Below, piece after piece: positions 15,883 through 22,469 of a stretch of DNA of 24,991 nt. The stretch covers positions 1 through 24,991 of the forward strand of contig NZ_CAMLOV010000073.1 in the NCBI RefSeq assembly GCF_946481715.1, given 5' to 3'. The position numbers and the translations under genes are program-made. Source of the DNA: an uncultured Mucilaginibacter sp. GTDB taxonomy: Bacteria; Bacteroidota; Bacteroidia; Sphingobacteriales; Sphingobacteriaceae. Position 1 is the stretch's first letter. Each line of letters starts with the position of its first letter. Under the pieces are notes generated by a model. The model saw only the letters and a list, made by a program, of their open reading frames with translations, searched no databases and was not told the DNA's origin.

Positions 15883-17010
15883 TTACAACTCTTTCGAAGC
15901 CAGAAGGTTGTTATGCGCACAATGCCATTCCCGTTGGATTATGGAAGTTAACTTACCCTCATTCAATTCCAGCATTGTAAGCAATTGCATTTGGGCCAGC
16001 GTGCGCTGCAGGTTATGCCCTTCAAATTGCGTTTTGTAGTAGGTGTCGCCGTTAAGGTAATCGGTTACAAAGCGTACCGCCTGCATATAAGGCAGCAGGA
16101 GCACGCCCTTTATTAGCGACCGCAGTTCCTGCTCGCTTAAAAAGCAAATGGTTTGACTGAGGTACCCTTTGGTAAATTCTTCGAAGAAGGGGATGTTTAA
16201 TTGGATAGCGCCCAGATTTGCCTCGTCCTCTGCCGCTGTATTGATAATGCTTCGGATAGCATCGCCAAAATCATAAGCTACGTAGCCGGGCATTACGGTA
16301 TCCAGGTCTATCACGCACTGGATGTTAGCCTGTTCATCCAGCAATATATTATTGAATTTGGTGTCGTTATGGGTAATGCGTAGCGGCAAAATCCCTGCGC
16401 GTCCCCATTGCAGCAGGCCTTTCATGCTGTCGGCACGGCTCAACAAAAAATCAAGCTCCGCAGATAAAGTGTTCAATCTGCCCGCAGCATTATTTTGGAT
16501 AGCTTCGTTTAGTTCCTGCAAACGGAATTCGATATTCAAAAAGTTGGGAATGGTATCAACCAGCATATCGGCGCCCATATCGCAAAGCAAATACTGAAAG
16601 CGGCCAAATGCCATACCCCCCTGGTATGCCTGGTTGCTTGTGGTAACCGCGTCGTAGCTTTTGGTGTTGTGCAAAAAGGTGGTCATGCGCCAGTAGCTAC
16701 CGTTATTATCGCGGCAGTAATACAAGCCATTATTGGAGGGGATAAGCGTTAAAACCTCTTTATCTGGGTCGCCGCCGAATGCTGCTATCTTTTGTTTGAG
16801 GTGGTTGGTAACGCGTAGCATATTGTTCATCAGCCCGTCCACATCCTTAAATACATGGCCGTTTATCTTTTGCAGCAGGTAGTCACCACCGTTTGCCGGC
16901 GTCGAAACTCTGTAAGTATCGTTGATATGGCCTGAGCCAAAAGGTGTTATCCCGAAAGAATCCGCCTCGATACTGAACTGAGCAATGATATCCAAAAATT
17001 TATATTTCAT
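15883..17010 (-). CDS. NahK-like sugar kinase (aminoglycoside phosphotransferase fold)
   Basis: 375 residues from the Met at 17010; an in-frame start 15 nt upstream is less likely. The APH/choline-kinase core is clear. There is a nucleotide loop GSGHINDTYRV near 25-35, the catalytic loop THNDTKFNN with His214, Asp216 and Asn221, and the metal-binding VIDLDTVMPGY with Asp235/Asp237, then YDFGDAIR. Overall order and motifs match the N-acetylhexosamine 1-kinase (NahK) branch, to which several Bacteroidota proteins annotated as mucin-desulfating belong. Such enzymes phosphorylate GlcNAc/GalNAc at C1. The GH109-type enzyme and LacI gene nearby support GalNAc or a related sugar as substrate. An operator-like motif lies 214 nt upstream. 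Substrate preference is inferred. Confidence 0.8.
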   Translation of the reverse strand: MKYKFLDIIAQFSIEADSFGITPFGSGHINDTYRVSTPANGGDYLLQKINGHVFKDVDGLMNNMLRVTNHLKQKIAAFGGDPDKEVLTLIPSNNGLYYCRDNNGSYWRMTTFLHNTKSYDAVTTSNQAYQGGMAFGRFQYLLCDMGADMLVDTIPNFLNIEFRLQELNEAIQNNAAGRLNTLSAELDFLLSRADSMKGLLQWGRAGILPLRITHNDTKFNNILLDEQANIQCVIDLDTVMPGYVAYDFGDAIRSIINTAAEDEANLGAIQLNIPFFEEFTKGYLSQTICFLSEQELRSLIKGVLLLPYMQAVRFVTDYLNGDTYYKTQFEGHNLQRTLAQMQLLTMLELNEGKLTSIIQREWHCAHNNLLASKEL

Positions 17011-17323
17011 TCCCTTAGCCTGCAATTTATCTACCCCTGTGTTATATACTACTAATCACAATTATTTAAAACGGCCTGGCATCCATTACTTTCACCTCTT
17101 AGGGGCCCTGCGTACGCCTGTGCATGTGTAGCCCTTTTTGCACCGAAAACTGGAATTTACCCCTCTCAGCACAGGCAATTGCAGCCTATATATAGCCTAA
17201 ATACAAATATGCAGCTTATTTGCGTGTGCGCCCACATTTATCGAAATTATTTTTTCCGCCCGGGGATTTAAGCATTAGGCAGAGGCAATGTTACCGCAAC
17301 TGAAAAAAATGATGCCTTGTTGG
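17011..17323. other. Leader/promoter region of the kinase gene
   Basis: About 310 nt between the CBM9-like and kinase genes, with no coding potential. It contains the operator-like and -7-like elements annotated separately (17204-17235). The distance of about 190 nt from those elements to the kinase ATG implies a long leader. The remainder shows no recognised riboswitch. Confidence 0.5.
17204..17235 (-). promoter_or_regulatory. Promoter/operator-like site upstream of the kinase gene
   Basis: On the minus strand GTGGGCGCACAC (plus-strand GTGTGCGCCCAC, 17224-17235) is followed after 12 nt by CATATTTG (17204-17211), one base from the TAnnTTTG -7 element. The motif occupies the -33 position. It matches the site before the GH109-type gene at 10 of 12 positions, and the arrangement is the same there. 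Binding by the LacI-type regulator encoded at 18046-19140 is inferred. Confidence 0.5.
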
Positions 17324-17968
17324 CTAAACAAAAGCAACCGAGCCAAAAAACTCGGGCAGGTGAAATTCTGCGTAGGGGTGCTCAATCGGTGCCCAGCTTA
17401 GGAAGTGGGGCTCGGGCAATTCATCGCCGCATTTATAAAAATTTACGCGGCAGGTTTGCCCGGTCAGATCGTTTAGGTGATGATGAGCGAATATGAAGAA
17501 TGGCACAAACAAGGTTAACTCCCAGTGATACAAAGGCGCTTCGGCGGTTGGCTCCTGTATGATACTCCATACCTTTATTTCCTTTAATATATCATTTGGT
17601 ATCGCTACCCTGTCATTTTTTTCCTGCCCATAGCCAACAAGCGGTGTACCGATGCAGTTAAATTCGAGGTTGTAATAACTGTTGTCGCCGGCAAAGGCAA
17701 TAAAAAACTCTACACAGCTATCTTGATAAACCGGGTCGTTGATCTCTTTATAGCGGGCCAGGATGTGTTGCTCCCTTACCCGGTATTTTAAATATAAGCC
17801 CTGCCGGTTATGCGCTAAAGAAAATGAAGCTTCGGGTAAATGCCCGCCTGTATGCCACGGTGCCTCCCCGATCAACTGCCATGCCTGCCCATCCAGGAAT
17901 TCGGACACGGATTTCATACCGTTATTGGCAATATTAACGGGCAAAGTGTGGCTGATGAAATGTTTCAT
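17324..17968 (-). CDS. CBM9-like carbohydrate-binding protein
   Basis: 214 residues from the Met at 17968; an upstream start at 18001 would add 11 residues with no clear purpose. The body reads as the CBM9/DOMON-like beta-sandwich used as a stand-alone module in Bacteroidota: HLPEASFSLAHNRQGLYLKYRVREQHILARYKEINDPVYQDSCVEFFIAF, and later WELTLFVPFFIF ... CRVNFYKCGDELPEPHFLSWAPI ... FHLPEFFGSVAF. The motif VYQDSCVEFF and the terminal FHxPEFFG are typical of this group. No signal peptide is visible, so the protein may act in the cytoplasm or need another export route. It lies between the LacI-type regulator gene and the kinase gene on the same strand. The ligand is unknown. Confidence 0.75.
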   Translation of the reverse strand: MKHFISHTLPVNIANNGMKSVSEFLDGQAWQLIGEAPWHTGGHLPEASFSLAHNRQGLYLKYRVREQHILARYKEINDPVYQDSCVEFFIAFAGDNSYYNLEFNCIGTPLVGYGQEKNDRVAIPNDILKEIKVWSIIQEPTAEAPLYHWELTLFVPFFIFAHHHLNDLTGQTCRVNFYKCGDELPEPHFLSWAPIEHPYAEFHLPEFFGSVAFV

Positions 17969-18045
17969 ACCTGTTTCGGCGGCAATTGCGTATTCATACA
18001 CCTGTTTATAAATTCCTTAAAGGCGCAAATAGTGGCCCGTGGGGA

Positions 18046-19140
18046 TTAAATATTTACAAATGTATCGTCCTTTTCGTCGCGGAAATAGTTGAGGTTTTCG
18101 TTGGTAACAATATCCAGCGGAAGGTATTTTAGGATAGCGACTTCTTTTTTAAATACCAGGTGTTCGGCCAATTGGTAAATGCCCCAATAGCCCTGCCCTT
18201 TGGGGTTTTGGTTGATCAGGAAGCTGATATCGCCCCGTTCGAGGTAGTAAAGGTTTGGCGCCACAAGGTCGTAGCCAATTAGTTTGATGTTTTTTATGTG
18301 CCTTTGGTTAAGGTATTTGGCAACATCGTAAGCCTGGGAAGTGGTAACAAAGATCTGCTTCAGGTCTAAAGTGCTTTCAATAACCTCGTCCAGCTTCTTA
18401 ATAAAGCCCGATTGGCTCGCCCTGTTCAGCTCTATGCTGATAATGTTGTAATGATGGCTGAGGTTGTGTTGGATAAAATAGTTGCGGAAGCCCTGTTCTT
18501 TTTTAACCAAATGCTGGGCGTTGCTTATTTCTTCGTCTATATGTGCTATTAATATTGAGCAGGGGTTAGGTTGCCCGTAGTGCACCAGCTTGGCAGCTAC
18601 CAGCCCGCTTTGGTACGAATCCTGCCCGATGTAACTCAATGGGTCGTAATCGGCTATCTGCGTATTAAACAGCACAAAAGGGATCTTCTCCTCGTTCCAT
18701 TTCTCAAAAAAGGGCAGTGTTTCGTTATAATATATCGGCGATAGGAGTATGCCGTCGGGCTGCTGCTTGGTGAGCTTAGTGGCCATTTTTACATAGTCCT
18801 GCGGGTCGTGCGGGTTAAAAACATATTGCTCAACCCTTACCCCGTATTGTTTCAAATCCTGCTCCGCCTTTTCTATACCCAGTTTAGGCGCCATCCAAAA
18901 GGCATCGTAGGTATGGTCGGGCAGTAAAGCCGCAAAAACGAATTGCTTCTTCGAGCCCAGCATCCGTGCCATGATATTGGGCTCATAATTAAGCTCTTTC
19001 AGTATTTTTAATACCCGTTCTTTAACATCTTCGGCTACCCGGCCACGGTTGTGAATTACCCTGTCAACCGTACCGGTTGATACTTTTGCTTTTAAGGCTA
19101 TGTCTTTAATTCGTACAACAGTGTTTTTTCCGGATGGCAT
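18046..19140 (-). CDS. LacI family transcriptional regulator
   Basis: 364 residues. An N-terminal LacI helix-turn-helix spans about 10-56 (RIKDIALKAKVSTGTVDRVIHNRGRVAEDVKERVLKILKELNYEPN), including the hinge-helix region ARMLGSKK. It is followed by a periplasmic-binding-protein-type ligand domain (about 68-350) with strands FVFAALLPDHTYDAFW, GILLSPIY and KLIGYDL. It should sense a sugar or sugar phosphate and control nearby genes: CBM9-like and kinase on the same strand, and the divergent GH109-type gene. A TATATTTG -7 element for its own promoter lies at 19172-19179. Operator-like motifs are present before the GH109-type and kinase genes. The effector is unknown. Confidence 0.92.
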   Translation of the reverse strand: MPSGKNTVVRIKDIALKAKVSTGTVDRVIHNRGRVAEDVKERVLKILKELNYEPNIMARMLGSKKQFVFAALLPDHTYDAFWMAPKLGIEKAEQDLKQYGVRVEQYVFNPHDPQDYVKMATKLTKQQPDGILLSPIYYNETLPFFEKWNEEKIPFVLFNTQIADYDPLSYIGQDSYQSGLVAAKLVHYGQPNPCSILIAHIDEEISNAQHLVKKEQGFRNYFIQHNLSHHYNIISIELNRASQSGFIKKLDEVIESTLDLKQIFVTTSQAYDVAKYLNQRHIKNIKLIGYDLVAPNLYYLERGDISFLINQNPKGQGYWGIYQLAEHLVFKKEVAILKYLPLDIVTNENLNYFRDEKDDTFVNI

Positions 19141-19171
19141 TAGTAGAGCTATAATGTGTTAAAAAATCTTG

Positions 19172-19179
19172 CAAATATA
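19172..19179 (-). promoter_or_regulatory. -7 promoter element of the LacI-type regulator gene
   Basis: The minus strand reads TATATTTG, an exact TAnnTTTG, 31 nt before the start codon. No TTG sits 19-21 nt further upstream, so the -33 part is weak or absent. Confidence 0.45.
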
Positions 19180-19319
19180 TAGTTATTCGATATATAGGCG
19201 GGTAATTAAAGCGCATTTATAGGCCATTGGCGCCTCATGCTTTGGGGTTGTTTGCATTTCTTTGAATTATCTTAGGCCAGGTAAATCACGATTGAGAAAA
19301 TAAAATCAAATTTTTTAGG

Positions 19320-19353
19320 TGTGTGCGAACACACAAAAAAATTTATACATTTG
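19320..19353 (+). promoter_or_regulatory. Promoter and LacI-type operator of the GH109-type gene
   Basis: A perfect inverted repeat TGTGTG (19320-19325) / CACACA (19330-19335) around CGAA contains GTGTGCGAACAC, a pseudo-palindrome centred on CG as in many LacI-family operators. Thirteen nt later TACATTTG (19346-19353) is an exact -7 element. The inverted repeat covers the -33 position, where no TTG is present, so a bound repressor would block the promoter. Confidence 0.65.
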
Positions 19354-19382
19354 AAAATGCATGCAAAATGCCTCGAAAAACC

Positions 19383-19413
19383 TTTGAAAATCTTCAAAAA
19401 TCTTTGAAAAATC
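19383..19413 (+). repeat. A-rich repeats in the leader of the GH109-type gene
   Basis: Three consecutive near-copies of TTTGAAAATC/TTCAAAAATC/TTTGAAAAATC lie in the 5' leader, and TTTGAA/TTCAAA is also a 6-bp inverted repeat. The leader from the -7 element to the ATG is about 145 nt, longer than usual. Confidence 0.4.
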
Positions 19414-19500
19414 GGGGGAAATATTTAATAAAAAGAGCATAGCAAGCGTAAACATTAACGAAGCACAAAATCTCAAAATAACCTGCATATACCAATAATT

Positions 19501-20850
19501 ATGGAAAGAAGAGAGTTCATCAAAAACAGCGCAATGGCCGCCGCATCCTTCGCTATCTTACCATCGGGCAGCCTGTTTGCCTCGGCACCGGCAAAAGTAC
19601 GGCTGGGTTACATTGGCGTTGGCGCACGTGGCATGAGCCATATTGCAGAAGGTTTGCTGCGCGATGATATTGAAGTGGTTGCCATTTGCGATACCCAGGA
19701 AAGCTCCCTAAAGATCTGCCGGGAATTTATCGCCAAAAAAGGGCATGCGCCGGTAAAGGAATATACCGGCGGGCTGGATGCCTATAAACGTTTACTGGAC
19801 CATAAAGACATCGATGCCGTCATTATTGCCACCCCATGGGCATTCCACTACCAGCAATCCATAGATGCCATGAAAGCCGGCAAGTACGTGGGCTGCGAGG
19901 TTATTGCAGGCTTAACCGTTGATGAGCACTGGGATATCGTTCATACTTCCGAAAAAACAGGCATGCCTTACATGACGCTGGAAAACGTATGCTACCGGCG
20001 CGATGTAATGGCCGCTTTAAATATGGTGCGCCAAAACGTTTTTGGTGAGATCATCCACCTCGAAGGCGGTTACCAGCATAATTTAAGAGGCGTACTGTTC
20101 AACAACGGCAAGCAATATTACGGCGGCGGTGTTGAGTTTGGCCCTAATGCTTTGAGCGAAGCGCAATGGCGTACCCAATATAATATAGACCAGGATGGCG
20201 ATATTTACCCAACGCACGGTGCAGGCCCCTGCATGCACTATGCCAACATAAACGCCGGTAACCGTTTTACAAACCTGGTATCTTTCAGTTCCAAAGCGCG
20301 GGGTTTGGCGGCTTATGTAGAGGAGCAATCACCCGGCCATAAAAACGCCAAGATCAATTACAAAAATGGCGATGTCACCACCACTATGATCAATTGCGCC
20401 AATGGCGAAACCGTTTTGCTGAGCCACGATACGCATTTGCCGCGCCCCTACTCCTTAGGTTTTAGGGTGCAGGGCACCAAGGGCATTTGGATGGATGTAA
20501 ATAAAAGCGTTTACATCGACCATCAAGCCAAGCAGGATGATGTTTGGGACCCGGCCAAACTTTGGTTCGATAAATACGACCACCCGCTTTGGAAAAAATA
20601 CGAAAAAGAAGCCGAAGGCGCAGGCCACGGCGGTATGGATTGGTTTGTATTTAATGCGTTTGTCGAGGCCGTAAAACAGAAGAAGCAAACGCCGATAGAT
20701 GTTTACGATTCGGTTACCATGAGCGTGATAACACCCCTTTCAATAAAATCCTTAAAAGAAGGCAATGCCAGCGTTGAGTTCCCCGATTTTACAAAAGGCA
20801 AGTGGAAAGAGCGCAAAAGCACCTTTGCATTAGACGATAGCGGTTTTTAA
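19501..20850 (+). CDS. GH109-type enzyme (Gfo/Idh/MocA fold, alpha-N-acetylgalactosaminidase-like)
   Basis: 449 residues. The N-terminus MERREFIKNSAMAAASFAIL is a twin-arginine (Tat) signal with R3-R4, as expected for an enzyme exported with its cofactor bound. A Rossmann NAD(H) domain follows, with GYIGVGARG (Gly39, Gly41, Gly44), AICDT and ATPWAFHYQQ. At 132-137 the usual EKP motif of the superfamily is replaced by CEVIAG. The C-terminal domain carries blocks I recall from GH109 enzymes: EGGYQHNLR, WRTQYNIDQDGDIYPTHGAGP, NANGNRFT-type INAGNRFTNL, HDTHLPRPYSLGFRVQGTKG, KYDHPLWKKY, GAGHGGMD and the ending PDFTKGKWKER. GH109 enzymes use NAD+ to remove terminal alpha-GalNAc. It is divergent from the LacI-type gene, with an operator-like site in its promoter. 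Another glycoside substrate is possible. Confidence 0.85.
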   Translation: MERREFIKNSAMAAASFAILPSGSLFASAPAKVRLGYIGVGARGMSHIAEGLLRDDIEVVAICDTQESSLKICREFIAKKGHAPVKEYTGGLDAYKRLLDHKDIDAVIIATPWAFHYQQSIDAMKAGKYVGCEVIAGLTVDEHWDIVHTSEKTGMPYMTLENVCYRRDVMAALNMVRQNVFGEIIHLEGGYQHNLRGVLFNNGKQYYGGGVEFGPNALSEAQWRTQYNIDQDGDIYPTHGAGPCMHYANINAGNRFTNLVSFSSKARGLAAYVEEQSPGHKNAKINYKNGDVTTTMINCANGETVLLSHDTHLPRPYSLGFRVQGTKGIWMDVNKSVYIDHQAKQDDVWDPAKLWFDKYDHPLWKKYEKEAEGAGHGGMDWFVFNAFVEAVKQKKQTPIDVYDSVTMSVITPLSIKSLKEGNASVEFPDFTKGKWKERKSTFALDDSGF

Positions 20851-20880
20851 ACCACGGCGCAAAATATTGGCAAATACAAA

Positions 20881-21174
20881 GGGGCTGTGTCATACGTCTA
20901 TTTTGTAACATAAATTTACCACAAAGCGCACAAAGATTTGCAAGGTGTTGAGCGCAAAGGACGCAAAGACGGATTATTTCACGCAAAGGCGCGAAGAATT
21001 TGAAACCCTGCTTCCGATAAAAAACAACCATTTGCAAAGCTTTGCGCTTCTTTGCGTTTTTTCTTTGTGCACTTTGCGTTAAAATTCACTACAAAGTGCT
21101 ACGATTTACAAAGATGTATTCTGGCCAAGTTTTAATTTGTTGCTCAATTGGAATGTTATTTTTGATACAGCCTC
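20881..21174. mobile_element. MITE-like element with imperfect terminal inverted repeats
   Basis: GGGGCTGTGTCA (20881-20892) and TGATACAGCCTC (21163-21174) are inverted copies matching at 10 of 12 bases, 294 nt end to end. The sequence GGGGCTGT.TCA resembles the ends of IS1182-type elements. There is no transposase frame inside and no clear target duplication. The interior holds the CGCAAAG palindromic repeat. Confidence 0.45.
20917..21095. repeat. Palindromic CACAAAG/CGCAAAG repeat
   Basis: The left arm has CACAAAG, CACAAAG, CGCAAAG, CGCAAAG and CGCAAAG (20930-20990). The right arm has the complementary CTTTGCG, CTTTGCG, CTTTGTG and CTTTGCG (21038-21080). This is a dispersed repeat type seen across Bacteroidota genomes. 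Open frames through it (for instance the 63-codon plus frame from 21042) are translation artefacts. Confidence 0.7.
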
Positions 21175-21197
21175 TTTTTTTACGATGTCTCCTAAAT

Positions 21198-21300
21198 TGT
21201 CTGAACTCGAATTTTAGGGAATTAAAAAATTAACAGAATCTGGTGATACAGATTTAAAATTCAGCTAATTCAAAAAATTCGTTTAATTCGAGTTCAGATA
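21198..21300. repeat. Second palindromic repeat (about 100 nt)
   Basis: Perfect 14-bp terminal inverted repeat TCTGAACTCGAATT (21200-21213) / AATTCGAGTTCAGA (21285-21298), with further partial pairing inside. The type is common between Bacteroidota genes. It lies directly past the stop codon of the minus-strand phosphatase-like gene and could stabilise its mRNA 3' end. Confidence 0.7.
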
Positions 21301-21313
21301 AAATAGCCGCATA

Positions 21314-22399
21314 TTATTTCATTACCGTTTTAATCGCATCTCCAACCTCATGCCCCGCATTGGCTTTAAAATCTAAGCCAAGTAGCTGTGCCATGGTTTG
21401 TGCCAATTGTTTGTGGTAAGTGGTGCCGGTTTTTACTTCGCCCATGGGTGCCGTATCCGGCCCAATTACGGCAAACCAGGTTTGTTCTGAGCCAACCACT
21501 TCGGCGCCGTGGCCTTTCCAGGTATCCAAAGGTGTTTCGCCGCGGCCATGGTCGCAGGTGATCAGCAGCGTGGTGTTGTTTTTATAAAAAGGATCCGCCT
21601 CTATCATATCCCAAAGCTGTTTTATAAAGCCGTCTTCCTGATTTGCCCTATCCAGGTACAATTTATAATCCCCATCGTGCGCCATATCATCCGGTTCATC
21701 AAATGCCATATACAATACGCGCGGTTTGTATTGCTTCAGGTATTCTTTGCTGTACTCGAAAGTGATAAAATCCGACCGTGTGCTATCGCCCAGGAAACGG
21801 GGTACGCTGCGCTGTAAATCGTTCAGGTATTTAAGACGGGCATTGGCATCCGCATTCTTCACATCGGCATAACCCGAATAAACAGGCAAACCCGAGCGGT
21901 TTACGTTCAATATCTGCGGGAAGCGTTCCCACGACGAGAAGGCAACAACTTTTCCCTCGAAACCCTTTTGCTTGTTGATATACTCCAGCAGGTTCATGTT
22001 GGGGTTGGTGATAGGGTTGTTGGTGTTCATCCGCACGTCCGGGAACCCGGTGAAGATCTCGTTATAGCCCGGGTACGAAAAATGGTAGGGGTTGGCCAAT
22101 TCATCTTTACCACCGGCATCGCGGTTGCCATAAAGCTGGCCCTGTTTGGCTACTACGCCCCACAAAAAGGGGAATAGGGTTTCACGGCGCTCCTGCGGGG
22201 TTGCGGCCCAGTATTGCTTCTTAACCTGCTTTTTATCATTGGTGAATTCGGAATTGATCAGCGCCGAATCTGCACCGCGGTAAACCTCCTGCCAGCGCAG
22301 CCCATCAATGGTAACAACAATTACGTTTTTGGTTTTACGCTGGGCAATGGCCGGCGTAATAAAGCTGGCCGCCAGCAGGATAAAAAGTAATTTCTTCAT
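21314..22399 (-). CDS. Alkaline phosphatase-superfamily enzyme (phosphodiesterase/sulfatase-like)
   Basis: 361 residues with a signal peptide (MKKLLFILLAASFITPAIAQ), so it is secreted to the periplasm. The metal-binding layout of the superfamily is visible: Asp32 in VTIDGLRW, the FDEPDDMAHDGDY block (Asp234, Asp238, His241), Asp283-His284 in TCDHGRGE and His297 in KGHGAE. The probable nucleophile is Ser108 in FSYPGYNEIFTG, where nucleotide pyrophosphatases usually have Thr. It could remove phosphate, a phosphodiester or sulfate; the sequence does not settle which. It is the last gene of a minus-strand set after SusC and SusD, separated from SusD by a hairpin. That position suggests it acts on the substrate imported by the SusCD pair. 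Confidence 0.85.
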   Translation of the reverse strand: MKKLLFILLAASFITPAIAQRKTKNVIVVTIDGLRWQEVYRGADSALINSEFTNDKKQVKKQYWAATPQERRETLFPFLWGVVAKQGQLYGNRDAGGKDELANPYHFSYPGYNEIFTGFPDVRMNTNNPITNPNMNLLEYINKQKGFEGKVVAFSSWERFPQILNVNRSGLPVYSGYADVKNADANARLKYLNDLQRSVPRFLGDSTRSDFITFEYSKEYLKQYKPRVLYMAFDEPDDMAHDGDYKLYLDRANQEDGFIKQLWDMIEADPFYKNNTTLLITCDHGRGETPLDTWKGHGAEVVGSEQTWFAVIGPDTAPMGEVKTGTTYHKQLAQTMAQLLGLDFKANAGHEVGDAIKTVMK

Positions 22400-22419
22400 G
22401 GCGATTTTTTTTAAACAAG

Positions 22420-22445
22420 CAGGGCAGCTATCTCTAACTGCCCTG
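22420..22445 (-). promoter_or_regulatory. Intercistronic hairpin between the susD-like and phosphatase-like genes
   Basis: 8-bp perfect stem CAGGGCAG (22420-22427) / CTGCCCTG (22438-22445) in the 70-nt gap. On the minus strand it is followed by CTTGTTTAAAA, not a clean T-run. It is therefore more likely a partial terminator or mRNA-stability element than a full stop. Confidence 0.5.
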
Positions 22446-22469
22446 TTGTGGTTGTTTGGTTTAGTTTTG

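Noticed and set aside
20930..21080. CRISPR-like array made of CGCAAAG repeats
   Set aside because: Units are 7 bases, irregularly spaced and arranged as a palindrome, with no spacer regularity and no cas genes.
21042..21233. 63-codon frame through the CTTTGCG repeat
   Set aside because: Reading frames such as FFAFFLCALCVKIHYK are a known artefact of translating this dispersed repeat.
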